Under the pieces are notes generated by a model. That model had not been told where the DNA came from. It saw only the letters and a list, made by a program, of their open reading frames with translations, and ran no database searches. Below, piece by piece: positions 1 to 7,953 of a stretch of 12,407 bases of DNA. Made by a program: the position numbers and the translations under genes. Position 1 is the first letter of the stretch. Every line of letters starts with the position of its first letter. The stretch is from an uncultured Pelagibacteraceae bacterium (GTDB lineage Bacteria > Pseudomonadota > Alphaproteobacteria > Pelagibacterales > Pelagibacteraceae): contig CACFEM010000025.1 in the NCBI GenBank assembly GCA_902565325.1, positions 1 through 12,407 on the forward strand. The letters run 5' to 3'.

Positions 1-296
1 TTTTTTACCATTGTATAAGTCATAACTTTTTTTCCATAATAATAAAAATAATGCTTTTTATAAAGAATTGGAAAATCCTCATATACGTCTAATTTTTTTT
101 CATCACTTTTTGAAATTTCAAATAATGCACCTGGAACAATAGAATTTTTTTTAGGCTCAATATCCGCAGCTCTATACTTGCTTCTAAAAGTTAATCTGAA
201 GTCTTTTAAATTTATTTTTTTTAAGAAAATACTATCTTTACATCTACGTTTCATCTGAAAATGATGAAGATTACTACCATACGCAAAATACAACAT
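1..296 (-). CDS. Gamma-glutamylcyclotransferase-like protein, N-terminal part (runs off left edge)
   Basis: I translated this partial frame by hand; 98 codons are visible and the 3' end lies outside the window. Residues 3-10 read YFAYGSNL, the substrate-binding signature of the gamma-glutamylcyclotransferase / AIG2-like fold. Residues 53-75 (IVPGALFEIS, then LDVYED) match the family's second conserved block; Glu73 aligns with the expected catalytic acid. Known members release 5-oxoproline from gamma-glutamyl amino acids or peptides, but the family has varied substrates, so the exact reaction is not certain. The ATG shares one base with the TAA of the CinA-like gene upstream (TAATG), which implies translational coupling and fixes the start. 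No signal peptide is seen, so it should be cytoplasmic. Family assignment is fairly secure; function is inferred. Confidence 0.8.
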   Translation of the reverse strand, partial: MLYFAYGSNLHHFQMKRRCKDSIFLKKINLKDFRLTFRSKYRAADIEPKKNSIVPGALFEISKSDEKKLDVYEDFPILYKKHYFYYYGKKVMTYTMVK

Positions 297-1045
297 TATC
301 GATCTACTACTTCAATTTTTTTTTCATTTACAAATTTTAAAATTTGAGAATTACAATCATCTATTTTATTCTGATCTTCTGATCTTATCACAATTGATAC
401 ACCTAATTTACCTGCGTGGAAGAAAGGATAACTTCCAATTTCTACATCTATATTATTATTTTGAACTTTGGTTAATGAATTTGCAATTTCACTTTCAACA
501 GTTTTTAAACTTATAGTAAGACTTTTAATAGGCTTTCCCCCTACTATTCTGTTAGTCAAGCCACCCAACATTGATTTCAAAATGGATGGAACACCTGGCA
601 ATGAAAATACATTTTCAACATTAAAACCTGGTGCACCACTTGTTGGATTTAAAATTAATTTTGCATTCTCTGGCATCCAGGCCATTTTTTGTCTGCCTTC
701 ATTAAATTCACCTGGTTGGTAATAAGCTTCTAAAATTTTAAAAGCTTCTTTATGAACCCCGTATTTTATTCCAAAAGCCTTTGATACTGACTGAGCTGTA
801 ATATCATCGTGTGTTGGACCAATACCACCAGTTGTAAACACGTAATCATAAGTAGATCTAAGAAAATTTAGTGTTTCTACAATTGTTTTTTCAATATCTG
901 GAATTACTCTTACTTCAGCAACATTAACACCAATAGAATTTAACCAGATTGCTAAAGTAGAAGTATTGGTGTCTTGGGTTCGACCAGATAATATTTCATT
1001 ACCAATAATTAAAATTGATGCATTAACTTTTACTTTTTTACTCAT
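296..1045 (-). CDS. CinA-like MoCF/molybdopterin-binding domain protein (single domain)
   Basis: This 249-residue protein is the N-terminal COG1058 (MoCF-binding, MoaB/Mog-like) half of CinA. Visible motifs are GNEILSGRTQDTN at 15-27, the glycine-rich TGGIGPTHDDIT at 72-83, NPTSGAPGF at 133-141 and LPGVP at 149-153. The C-terminal PncC nicotinamide-nucleotide amidase domain of full-length CinA (about 400 residues) is absent, and the next gene downstream is not that domain. Characterised relatives of this domain hydrolyse ADP-ribose or FAD-type dinucleotides, so nucleotide pyrophosphatase activity is possible, but nothing here proves the substrate. The name 'competence/damage-inducible protein' often given to such genes is not supported by context. 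It is divergent from sfsA across a 20-base spacer and is coupled to the cyclotransferase-like gene through TAATG. No Shine-Dalgarno sequence precedes the ATG. Confidence 0.88.
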   Translation of the reverse strand: MSKKVKVNASILIIGNEILSGRTQDTNTSTLAIWLNSIGVNVAEVRVIPDIEKTIVETLNFLRSTYDYVFTTGGIGPTHDDITAQSVSKAFGIKYGVHKEAFKILEAYYQPGEFNEGRQKMAWMPENAKLILNPTSGAPGFNVENVFSLPGVPSILKSMLGGLTNRIVGGKPIKSLTISLKTVESEIANSLTKVQNNNIDVEIGSYPFFHAGKLGVSIVIRSEDQNKIDDCNSQILKFVNEKKIEVVDR

Positions 1046-1049
1046 ATGA

Positions 1050-1059
1050 ATTATATAAT
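1050..1059 (+). promoter_or_regulatory. Palindromic shared -10 region; predicted sfsA-operon promoter
   Basis: ATTATATAAT is a perfect 10-base palindrome, so TATAAT occurs on both strands (plus strand 1054-1059). The sfsA ATG at 1066 is 7 bases past the plus-strand box, which is about where transcription would start, predicting a leaderless mRNA. I see no good -35 hexamer at 16-18 bases on the plus strand. Either the promoter relies on the -10 alone or it needs an activator. Confidence 0.45.
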
Positions 1060-1079
1060 TTACTAATGGAATTTACCAA
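1050..1079 (-). promoter_or_regulatory. Predicted promoter of the cinA-like gene
   Basis: On the minus strand TTGGTA (1079-1074; 4 of 6 to the -35 consensus) is followed after 18 bases by a perfect TATAAT (1055-1050). The ATG begins at 1045, only 4 bases after the -10 box, so transcripts should be leaderless or nearly so. The -35 box lies inside the first codons of sfsA. This is a pattern-based prediction. Confidence 0.55.
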
Positions 1080-1764
1080 GTCTTTAGTAAAAGGCAAACT
1101 AATCAAACGTTATAAAAGGTTTTTTAGTGATGTAAAACTAGGTAAGGAAATTGTCACAGCTCATTGTCCTAACACAGGATCAATGAAAGGTTTGTTAGAT
1201 GAAGGAAATGAAGTTTATTTACTTCCTAATAATGATCCAAAACGAAAGCTTAAGTATGGGCTTGAGATTATAAAATCTAGAAAAAATTTAGTTGGTGTAA
1301 ACACTCATATGGCAAACAAAATAGTTGAGCACGGACTTAAAAATAATTTAATAAACGAACTGAATAACAATGACACCATAAAACCAGAAGTTTTTTTTAA
1401 TAAAGAGACAAGATTTGATTTTTTATTAGAAAAAAAGGGTCAAAAAACTTTTGTTGAGGTCAAAAATGTTACATTATTTAGAAATAAAGATACCGCTGAA
1501 TTTCCAGATGCGCCAACAACTAGAGGGATTAAGCATTTATTAGCCCTTATTGATGCCATAAAAAAAGGTTATAAAACATACTTAATATTTTTAGTTCAAA
1601 TTCAAAATATGAAATATTTTAAAATAGCTAAAGATATAGACGAAGAATATTACAACGCCTACCTAAAAGCTAAAAAAGCTGGTGTTAATTTTTTGGCTTA
1701 TAGATGTGATATAAATTCTAAGAAAATTTTTATAGATAAAAAATTAAAAATTATAGATGACTGA
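1066..1764 (+). CDS. sfsA: SfsA family DNA-binding/nuclease-like protein
   Basis: At 232 residues it has normal SfsA length. Residues 34-42 (CPNTGSMKG) form the hallmark N-terminal motif in the OB-like half. In the C-terminal half, RFDFLL (116-121) and FVEVKNVTL (129-137) supply Asp118, Glu131 and Lys133, the PD-(D/E)XK nuclease-type core. FPDAPTTRG at 146-154 is also family-typical. In E. coli the gene was named for stimulating sugar fermentation, and DNA binding has been reported; the enzymatic role remains unclear. The start at 1066 agrees with the family N-terminus and with the predicted promoter just upstream. It is the first gene of a nine-gene plus-strand run and overlaps map by 8 bases. 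The lysine-rich C-terminus reflects the local A-rich composition. Confidence 0.93.
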   Translation: MEFTKSLVKGKLIKRYKRFFSDVKLGKEIVTAHCPNTGSMKGLLDEGNEVYLLPNNDPKRKLKYGLEIIKSRKNLVGVNTHMANKIVEHGLKNNLINELNNNDTIKPEVFFNKETRFDFLLEKKGQKTFVEVKNVTLFRNKDTAEFPDAPTTRGIKHLLALIDAIKKGYKTYLIFLVQIQNMKYFKIAKDIDEEYYNAYLKAKKAGVNFLAYRCDINSKKIFIDKKLKIIDD

Positions 1765-2527
1765 TTTTAAAGAAAAATTTGAAAAAATGAGAGTTGCAGG
1801 AAAACTTGCTGCAAGAACCTTAGATATGTTAACTGAAAACATTAAAGAAGGCGTTTCTACAGATTATATCGATAAGTTAGGATATGAATTTATTAGAGAC
1901 AATGGCGGTCACTCTGCTCCACTATATTATAGAGGTTTTACAAAATCCTTATGCACATCTTTAAATCATGTTGTTTGTCATGGAATACCTTCCGATAGAA
2001 TTTTACAAGAAGGTGATGCCGTTAATGTTGATGTGACAGCAATTGTTGATGAACATTATGGTGATACAAGTAGAATGTTTTGTGTAGGAAAAACTCCAAT
2101 TAAGTTAAACAATCTTATTGATACTACTTACGAGTCTATGATGAGAGCTATTAAAATTTTAAAACCTGGGATTAAATTAGGAGATATAGGTTATGAAATT
2201 CAATCGTTTGTAGAAGAAAGAGGGTTTTCAGTTGTTAGAGATTTTTGTGGCCATGGAATAAGTACTACATTTCATGAGCCACCAAATATTTTACACTATG
2301 GTAAAAAAAATACAGGCATGGAATTAAGACCTGGCATGACATTTACAATAGAACCAATGATAAACGCAGGTAAATACGATGTAAAAATGTTGAATGATGG
2401 TTGGACAGCTGTTACAAAAGATAAATCTTTATCTGCACAATTTGAACATACGTTAGGAATTACTGAAAATGGTTATGAAATCTTTACAGAATCTGCTAAA
2501 GGTTATTCAAAGCCTCCATACTTATAA
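1757..2527 (+). CDS. map: Methionine aminopeptidase, type I
   Basis: This cytoplasmic metalloenzyme removes the initiator methionine from new proteins with a small second residue. The 256-residue length fits bacterial type Ia MetAP without an N-terminal extension. All five dinuclear-metal ligands are visible: Asp92 (VNVDVT), Asp103 (YGDTSRMF), His166 (CGHGIS), Glu199 (FTIEPM) and Glu230 (AQFEHT). The substrate-site histidines are His75 (VCHGIP) and His173 (TFHEPP). The ATG lies inside the end of sfsA with an 8-base overlap and no Shine-Dalgarno, suggesting translation by coupling. sfsA followed by map is a common alphaproteobacterial order; radC, often the third gene there, is not present and purB follows after 3 bases. 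Confidence 0.97.
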   Translation: MTDFKEKFEKMRVAGKLAARTLDMLTENIKEGVSTDYIDKLGYEFIRDNGGHSAPLYYRGFTKSLCTSLNHVVCHGIPSDRILQEGDAVNVDVTAIVDEHYGDTSRMFCVGKTPIKLNNLIDTTYESMMRAIKILKPGIKLGDIGYEIQSFVEERGFSVVRDFCGHGISTTFHEPPNILHYGKKNTGMELRPGMTFTIEPMINAGKYDVKMLNDGWTAVTKDKSLSAQFEHTLGITENGYEIFTESAKGYSKPPYL

Positions 2528-2530
2528 TTA

Positions 2531-3823
2531 ATGATTAAAAGATACTCGCGCAAAGAATTAACTGATATTTGGTCAGAAGAAAATAAATATAAAATCTGGT
2601 TAGATGTTGAGGTTGCAGCAGCTGAAGCAATGGAAAAACTTGGTCAAATTCCAAAAGGTGTTGCTTCAGTTGTAAGAAAAAAAGCTAGAATTAATGTAAC
2701 TAGAATTCATAAAATAGAGTCTGTAGTTAAACACGATGTGATAGCATTTCTTACGTCTGTTACTGAAAAAGCTGGGATTAAAGCACGATACCTGCATCAA
2801 GGAATGACATCATCAGATGTTTTAGATACAAGTTTTAACATTCAGTTGGTTCAATCAGGTAAAATCATCTTAAAAGATATAGATCAAATTTTAAAAGTTT
2901 TAAAAAAGCAGGCAAAAAAATATAAATTTACTCCGTGTATGGGAAGAAGCCACGGTATCCATGCTGAGCCAATTACTTTTGGATTAAAATTGGCTTCGTT
3001 TTATGAAGAATTCAAAAGAAATAGAAAAAGACTAGAAGATGCTATCGATGAAGTGTCTACTTGTGCAATATCTGGTGCTGTTGGAACATTTGCTAACATT
3101 AATCCAAACGTTGAAAAACATGTTGCCAAAAAATTAGGTTTAAAAGTTGAACCAATTTCCACACAAGTAATTCCACGAGATAGACATGCATTTTATTTTT
3201 CTGTTTTAGGGATTATTGCAGGTTCAATAGAGAGAGTGGCAGTTGAAATAAGACACTTACAAAGAACTGAGGTTTATGAACTACAAGAATATTTCTCAAA
3301 AAAACAAAAAGGATCCTCTGCAATGCCTCATAAAAAAAATCCTATCTTAAGTGAGAATCTTACCGGTTTAGCTAGAATGGTTAGAAGTTCAGTAGTGCCA
3401 GCACTTGAAAATATTGCTCTTTGGCATGAAAGAGATATTTCTCATTCAAGTGTTGAAAGAAATATCGGACCAGATGCTAATATAACAACTGATTTTGCAT
3501 TGGTAAGACTTGCAAATATTTTAGATAACATGGTTGTTTATCCTAAAAAAATGCTTGAAAACTTAAATTTAACCAAAGGTTTAATTTTCTCTCAAGAAGT
3601 TATGTTGGAATTAACTAAAACAGGATTAAGCAGAGAAAAATCTTATAAATTAGTGCAATCTTATGCAAAAAAATGTTTTGCAGAAAATTTAAACTTAATT
3701 GATGTCATTTCATCAGATAAATTTATAATGAGTAAAATTTCACCAAAAAAACTAAAATCTATATTTAATTATTCTAAACACTTTAAAAATGTGAGTTTTA
3801 TCTTTAGAAGAGTTTTTAAATAA
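2531..3823 (+). CDS. purB: Adenylosuccinate lyase
   Basis: PurB acts twice in purine synthesis: it splits SAICAR to AICAR plus fumarate, and adenylosuccinate to AMP plus fumarate. The 430-residue protein carries the fumarase/aspartase superfamily signature GSSAMPHKKNP at 261-271, the mobile loop with the catalytic serine (Ser262 or Ser263). His141 in GRSHGIHAEP is the expected catalytic histidine, and His68 (VKHDV) and TSSDV (93-97) are substrate-site positions. The length matches the B. subtilis/alphaproteobacterial type rather than the longer E. coli type. It starts 3 bases after map, and its TAA shares a base with the purC ATG (TAATG), so lyase and its upstream enzyme are made together. 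The C-terminus is lysine-rich but complete. Confidence 0.97.
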   Translation: MIKRYSRKELTDIWSEENKYKIWLDVEVAAAEAMEKLGQIPKGVASVVRKKARINVTRIHKIESVVKHDVIAFLTSVTEKAGIKARYLHQGMTSSDVLDTSFNIQLVQSGKIILKDIDQILKVLKKQAKKYKFTPCMGRSHGIHAEPITFGLKLASFYEEFKRNRKRLEDAIDEVSTCAISGAVGTFANINPNVEKHVAKKLGLKVEPISTQVIPRDRHAFYFSVLGIIAGSIERVAVEIRHLQRTEVYELQEYFSKKQKGSSAMPHKKNPILSENLTGLARMVRSSVVPALENIALWHERDISHSSVERNIGPDANITTDFALVRLANILDNMVVYPKKMLENLNLTKGLIFSQEVMLELTKTGLSREKSYKLVQSYAKKCFAENLNLIDVISSDKFIMSKISPKKLKSIFNYSKHFKNVSFIFRRVFK

Positions 3824-4608
3824 TGAAAAAAGGGAAAAAATTATACGAAGGAAAAGCTAAAATCATTTATGCTACAAATGATAAAAATTTAGTTATTCAA
3901 TATTTTAAAGATGATGCTACTGCATTTAATAATCAAAAAAAAACTACTATTGAAGGCAAAGGAGTTCTAAATAATAGAATATCTGAACATATACTCTCAA
4001 ATTTATCTGAAATTGGAATTAAAAATCATTTAGTAAAAAGAATTAATATGAGAGAACAATTAGTTAAGCTAGTTGATATAATACCTATAGAATTTATAGT
4101 AAGAAATATTGCAACCGGATCATTAACTAAAAGATTGGGTATCGAGGAAGGAACTGTCCTTGAACGACCATTAATAGAATACTGTCTTAAAGATGATAAG
4201 CTTGGAGATCCAATAATTAGTCGTGAGCATATTTTAACTTTTAATTGGCTCAATGTTATGCAGCTTGATTGGATAGATGAAAATCTATCTAGACTAAATG
4301 ATTTTTTACTAGGAATGTTTAGAGGTGTTGGAATAAAATTAGTGGATTTTAAAGTTGAATTTGGCTTCACTCATGAGAGTGAAAAAAATCAAATTATATT
4401 AGCTGATGAAATAAGCCCTGATACATGCAGATTGTGGGATACTTTAACTGATAAAAAACTTGATAAAGACAGATTTAGAAAAGATTTAGGAGATCTTATT
4501 CCCGCTTATACAGAAGTTGCAAAAAGACTTGGAATACTTCATGAGCAATCAAATGTTGCTGCTGTAAATGTCACCCAACTTTCATCGGTAAAAAGAAAGA
4601 AAAAATGA
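3823..4608 (+). CDS. purC: Phosphoribosylaminoimidazole-succinocarboxamide (SAICAR) synthase
   Basis: PurC joins CAIR and aspartate using ATP to make SAICAR, the substrate of the PurB encoded just upstream. Motifs in order: LYEGKAKIIY (7-16, ATP-binding glycine region), DDATAFN (30-36), IEFIVRNIATGSLTKR (89-104, substrate loop), DFKVEFG (175-181) and ADEISPDTCRLWD (194-206, the second PROSITE-type signature). The 261-residue length is about 20 longer than minimal PurC; the extra C-terminal tail (AAVNVTQLS then basic KRKKK) is a plausible family variation. It is linked on both sides by overlaps, 1 base with purB and 4 bases (ATGA) with purS. The antisense frame over its middle shows no family features and is a shadow. 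Confidence 0.97.
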   Translation: MKKGKKLYEGKAKIIYATNDKNLVIQYFKDDATAFNNQKKTTIEGKGVLNNRISEHILSNLSEIGIKNHLVKRINMREQLVKLVDIIPIEFIVRNIATGSLTKRLGIEEGTVLERPLIEYCLKDDKLGDPIISREHILTFNWLNVMQLDWIDENLSRLNDFLLGMFRGVGIKLVDFKVEFGFTHESEKNQIILADEISPDTCRLWDTLTDKKLDKDRFRKDLGDLIPAYTEVAKRLGILHEQSNVAAVNVTQLSSVKRKKK

Positions 4609-4847
4609 AAATTTCAGTAATTATAACTTTAAAAAAAGATGTTCTTGATCCACAAGGAAAAGTAATTCATCAAACTCTAGATGGAATGGGTTTTGATGAT
4701 GTGAATGAAGTTAGACAAGGTAAATATTTTGAAATAGACACAAAAGAAACTGATAACGACAAAGCAAAAGCAAAAGTTGAAGAAATGTGTAAAAAACTTT
4801 TGGCAAATCTTGTAATTGAAAATTATAAAATTATTGATCCAAAGTAA
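4605..4847 (+). CDS. purS: FGAM synthase subunit PurS
   Basis: PurS is the small structural subunit of the three-part phosphoribosylformylglycinamidine synthase; its dimer bridges PurL and PurQ and helps move ammonia between them. The 80-residue length is typical. Family features seen are the opening beta strand (MKISVIITLKKDVLDPQG), GMGFDDVNEVRQGKYFEI at 27-44 and a lysine-rich second helix. It overlaps purC by ATGA and is followed by purQ after 3 bases, so all three subunits lie together. Its presence shows this organism uses the split bacterial/archaeal type complex, not the single long PurL of gammaproteobacteria. Confidence 0.95.
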   Translation: MKISVIITLKKDVLDPQGKVIHQTLDGMGFDDVNEVRQGKYFEIDTKETDNDKAKAKVEEMCKKLLANLVIENYKIIDPK

Positions 4848-4850
4848 TTA

Positions 4851-5534
4851 ATGAAATCATCAGTTATTACTTTTCCTGGTTCAAATTGCGACAGAGACAT
4901 GGATGTTGCTCTAAAAAAATTTGGATTTAAAAATAAAATGGTTTGGCATGCTGATGCTGAATTACCAAAAAGTGATTTAGTTGTTTTGCCAGGAGGTTTT
5001 TCATATGGGGACTATTTAAGATGTGGAAGTATGGCATCTAAATCAAAAATAATGCAGTCTGTAATTAATTTTGCAAATTCAGGAGGTATGGTTATGGGTA
5101 TCTGTAATGGATTTCAAATATTGGTAGAAACTGGTTTGGTTCCTGGTGTTTTGCTTAGAAATAAATATTTAGAATTTATTTGTAAAAACGTTTTTGTAAA
5201 AATTAATGATAAAAAAAATAAATATTTTAAAAATGTTGATAACGAAGTTTTAGAATTTCATATAGCTCATAATGAAGGAAATTATTTTTGTACCAATGAT
5301 CAATTAAAAGAAATTGAAGATAATAATCAAATAGCTATCAACTATTGTGATAAAAATGGAAAAATAGAAGATCAATTTAATCCTAATGGATCCTTAAAAA
5401 ATATTGCTGGTATATTTAATAAAGAAAAAAATGTTCTAGGAATGATGCCTCACCCTGAAAGAATGATTGATACATCTTTATCTGGTGAGGACGGATCATT
5501 ATTTTTTAAAAATTTAATAAATAACTTAAAATGA
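4851..5534 (+). CDS. purQ: FGAM synthase glutaminase subunit PurQ
   Basis: PurQ is a class I glutamine amidotransferase that hydrolyses glutamine and passes ammonia to PurL. The triad is visible: Cys85 in GICNGFQIL (the nucleophile elbow), His201 and Glu203 in MPHPERM. The N-terminal VITFPGSNCDRDM and LPGGFSYGDYLRCGSMA (46-62, oxyanion region) are strongly PurQ-specific. The 227-residue length is normal. Residues about 110-185 are unusually rich in Asn, Lys and Asp, in keeping with the AT-rich composition. Its TGA overlaps the purL ATG by 4 bases (ATGA), consistent with matched subunit synthesis. Confidence 0.97.
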   Translation: MKSSVITFPGSNCDRDMDVALKKFGFKNKMVWHADAELPKSDLVVLPGGFSYGDYLRCGSMASKSKIMQSVINFANSGGMVMGICNGFQILVETGLVPGVLLRNKYLEFICKNVFVKINDKKNKYFKNVDNEVLEFHIAHNEGNYFCTNDQLKEIEDNNQIAINYCDKNGKIEDQFNPNGSLKNIAGIFNKEKNVLGMMPHPERMIDTSLSGEDGSLFFKNLINNLK

Positions 5535-7723
5535 TTGTAAACGAACAAGTAGCAGTTGATCACGGTTTAAAGAAAGATGAATACGCTAAAATTTGTGAGC
5601 TATTAAAGAGAACCCCTAATATCACAGAACTAGGGATTTTTTCTGCAATGTGGAATGAACATTGTTCTTATAAATCATCGAGATTACATTTAAAGAAGCT
5701 ACCTACTAAAGGAAAGAAAGTTATCCAAGGTCCTGGAGAAAATGCAGGTGTTATCGATATTGAGGATAATGATGCAATAGTTTTTAAAATAGAAAGTCAC
5801 AATCACCCTTCATTTATTGAGCCTTATCAAGGAGCTGCTACTGGTGTTGGAGGAATAATGAGAGATGTATTTACAATGGGTGCAAGACCAATAGCTAACT
5901 TAAACTCTATTCATTTTGGATCACCACAACATAAAAAAACTAAAAATTTATTAAGAGGTGTTGTTCATGGAATAGGTGGTTATGGAAATTGTATGGGTGT
6001 TCCTACTATTGCTGGCCAAACAAGTTTTGATAGCTCCTATAATGGGAATATTTTGGTTAACGCTATGACATTAGGATTGGTCAAAAAAGATAAGATTTTC
6101 TACTCCAAAGCAGCTGGCTTAAATAAGCCTGTGATTTATGTTGGATCTAAAACTGGAAGAGATGGAATACATGGTGCAAGTATGGCCTCAGCTAGTTTTG
6201 ATGAAAAAATTGAGGAAAAGAAACCAACAGTTCAAGTTGGAGATCCGTTTACAGAAAAACTTTTACTAGAAGCTTGTTTAGAGCTAATGGCTGGAGACTC
6301 AATTATAGCTATCCAAGACATGGGTGCTGCTGGTTTAACTTCTTCAAGTATTGAAATGGCATCAAAAGGAAACCTTGGTATTGAAATTAATTTAAATAAA
6401 GTGCCCTGTAGAGAAGCCAAGATGACGCCTTATGAAATTATGCTCTCAGAAAGTCAAGAGAGAATGTTGATTGTTTTAGAAAACGGCAAAGAGGAAGATG
6501 CAAAAAAAATATTTGATAAATGGAACTTAGATTTTGCTGTGATTGGTAAAACTACTAAGTCTAAAAAAATAGAACTTTATTTTGATGAAGAAAAAGTTGC
6601 AGATATTCCAGTTAACACATTAGTTGAAAACTCGCCAATGTATGATCGTAAATGGAAAAAAGCAAAACTTCCTAAAAAAAATAAGATTAAAAAAGAAAAT
6701 ATTAAACATTTAAAAATTATTGATACTTTAAAAAAAATTTTAGCAAATCCTAATGTGTGTAGTAAAGAATGGATTTGGCAACAATATGATCACACTGTAA
6801 TGGGAGATACAATACAAAAACCTGGTGGAGACGCGGGTGTTGTGAGAGTTCATGGAACAGGTAAAGCAGTGGCCGCTTCTGTAGATTCCTCTGCGATTTA
6901 TTGCTGGGCCCATCCTTCAACTGGTGGAAAGCAAGTTGTATGTGAAAGTTTTAGAAACCTTATATCTGTTGGTGCAAAACCAATTGCTATAACAAATTGT
7001 TTAAATTTTGGAAGTCCTGAAAATGAAGAAAACATGGGTGAGTTTGTTGAATGTGTTCAAGGTATTGGTGAAGCAAGCGAATATTTAAATTTTCCAGTAG
7101 TTTCTGGAAATGTATCTTTTTATAACCAAACGAAAGACCAAGGTATAAAACCAACCCCTGCAATTGGTGGGGTTGGGTTAATCAAAGATTATAAAAAAAT
7201 GATTACTATGGATTTTAAAGAGGTTGATAATTTAGTTTTAGTAATTGGAAAAACCGAAGGACATATTGATCAAAGTTTATTTGCAAGAACTATTTTAGAT
7301 GAAAAAAATGGACCACCACCAGAAGTGAATTTATTTAATGAAAAAAATAATGGAGAAACATTGCTTAAATTGATTGATAATAAATTAATTAAAAGTGCAC
7401 ACGATATTTCTTTAGGTGGCATAATTACTGCTGTTGTAAAGATGTGTATTAAAGGAAATAAAGGAATAAATATTAATAAACCTAAATATTTAATTAATGA
7501 AATAGAATACTTATTCGCTGAAGATCAAGGTAGATATATTATAGAAATTAACAAAAAAGATTTTAAAAAAGTAGCTGATATATTGAATAAAAATGCAGTC
7601 CATTTTGATGAACTTGGCACAATTATTGAAAATGAAGTATATATTAACGATAAGACAAAAGTTACAATTGACGAATTATTAACTTCTAATAAAAGTTGGC
7701 TTACTAACTATATGAGTAAATAA
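5531..7723 (+). CDS. purL: FGAM synthase large subunit PurL (small type)
   Basis: PurL performs the ATP-dependent conversion of FGAR to FGAM using ammonia from PurQ. At 730 residues it is the small PurL that needs PurS and PurQ. Motifs: FSAMWNEHCSYKSSR at 37-51 with the conserved His44, ESHNHPS at 88-94 (metal/ATP site), GAATGVGGIMRD at 101-112 and IQDMGAAGLTSSS at 261-273. The second half repeats the AIR-synthase-like fold, with GGDAGVVRVHGTGKA and SAHDISLGG marking its nucleotide-site and C-terminal parts. The region around residues 345-400 is a lysine-rich linker. The upstream overlap with purQ is ATGA and the downstream overlap with bolA is TAATG. Confidence 0.97.
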   Translation: MIVNEQVAVDHGLKKDEYAKICELLKRTPNITELGIFSAMWNEHCSYKSSRLHLKKLPTKGKKVIQGPGENAGVIDIEDNDAIVFKIESHNHPSFIEPYQGAATGVGGIMRDVFTMGARPIANLNSIHFGSPQHKKTKNLLRGVVHGIGGYGNCMGVPTIAGQTSFDSSYNGNILVNAMTLGLVKKDKIFYSKAAGLNKPVIYVGSKTGRDGIHGASMASASFDEKIEEKKPTVQVGDPFTEKLLLEACLELMAGDSIIAIQDMGAAGLTSSSIEMASKGNLGIEINLNKVPCREAKMTPYEIMLSESQERMLIVLENGKEEDAKKIFDKWNLDFAVIGKTTKSKKIELYFDEEKVADIPVNTLVENSPMYDRKWKKAKLPKKNKIKKENIKHLKIIDTLKKILANPNVCSKEWIWQQYDHTVMGDTIQKPGGDAGVVRVHGTGKAVAASVDSSAIYCWAHPSTGGKQVVCESFRNLISVGAKPIAITNCLNFGSPENEENMGEFVECVQGIGEASEYLNFPVVSGNVSFYNQTKDQGIKPTPAIGGVGLIKDYKKMITMDFKEVDNLVLVIGKTEGHIDQSLFARTILDEKNGPPPEVNLFNEKNNGETLLKLIDNKLIKSAHDISLGGIITAVVKMCIKGNKGININKPKYLINEIEYLFAEDQGRYIIEINKKDFKKVADILNKNAVHFDELGTIIENEVYINDKTKVTIDELLTSNKSWLTNYMSK

Positions 7724-7953
7724 TGGCGATGGATTTAAAAGAAATTGAGAATTTTATAAAAGAGGCAATGCCCGACGCAATTGTTGAAATACAAGATTTG
7801 GCAGGTGATGGAAATCATTATTCAGCGACTGTTACCTCATCTCAATTTTCTGGAAAAAGTAAAATTGAGCAACATAAAATGGTTTACAACTCATTAAAAG
7901 GTAGAATGGGTAATGAACTTCATGCATTAGCAATTAAAACAAAGGAGAGTTAA
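7723..7953 (+). CDS. bolA: BolA family protein (monothiol-glutaredoxin partner)
   Basis: This 76-residue protein spans the whole BolA domain. It opens MAMDLKEIENFI and has the DGNHYSATV block (29-37) with His32 in the variable metal-ligand loop. It also has the core GKSKIEQHKMVY (44-55) and the invariant C-terminal His67 (ELHAL). BolA proteins bind a [2Fe-2S] cluster together with a CGFS glutaredoxin and act in iron-sulfur cluster delivery or iron sensing. The very next gene encodes exactly that glutaredoxin, directly abutting. The His-type rather than Cys-type loop suggests the BolA2/IbaG-like metal-ligand arrangement; this is inference. The order purL-bolA-grxD recurs in alphaproteobacteria, so it is not unique to this genome. 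The start shares a base with the purL stop. Confidence 0.94.
   Translation: MAMDLKEIENFIKEAMPDAIVEIQDLAGDGNHYSATVTSSQFSGKSKIEQHKMVYNSLKGRMGNELHALAIKTKES
7943..7949 (+). promoter_or_regulatory. Strong Shine-Dalgarno site for grxD
   Basis: AGGAGAG lies inside the last codons of bolA, with GGAG at 7944-7947 and 6 bases to the ATG at 7954. It is the only near-consensus ribosome-binding site I see in front of any gene in this window, so grxD translation may be set independently of coupling. Confidence 0.7.

Noticed and set aside
468..722. 84-codon open frame on the plus strand inside the cinA-like gene
   Set aside because: It lies antisense to well-conserved CinA motifs, has no recognisable domain and no ribosome-binding site; open by composition.
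4026..4370. 114-codon antisense frame within purC
   Set aside because: Opposite to the conserved PurC core; sequence is low-complexity Ser/Ile/Leu typical of a reverse-strand shadow.
4605..4860. Purine riboswitch or PurR-type operator near the pur genes
   Set aside because: There is no untranslated space between the pur genes, and the only leader (before sfsA) is 20 bases, too short for a riboswitch.
5175..5240. A-rich tract in purQ as a possible frameshift site
   Set aside because: The frame is continuous through it and the PurQ C-terminal HPERM motif is in frame.
6232..6420. 62-codon antisense frame within purL
   Set aside because: Antisense to the conserved IQDMGAAGLTSS region; openness is explained by PurL codon constraints.
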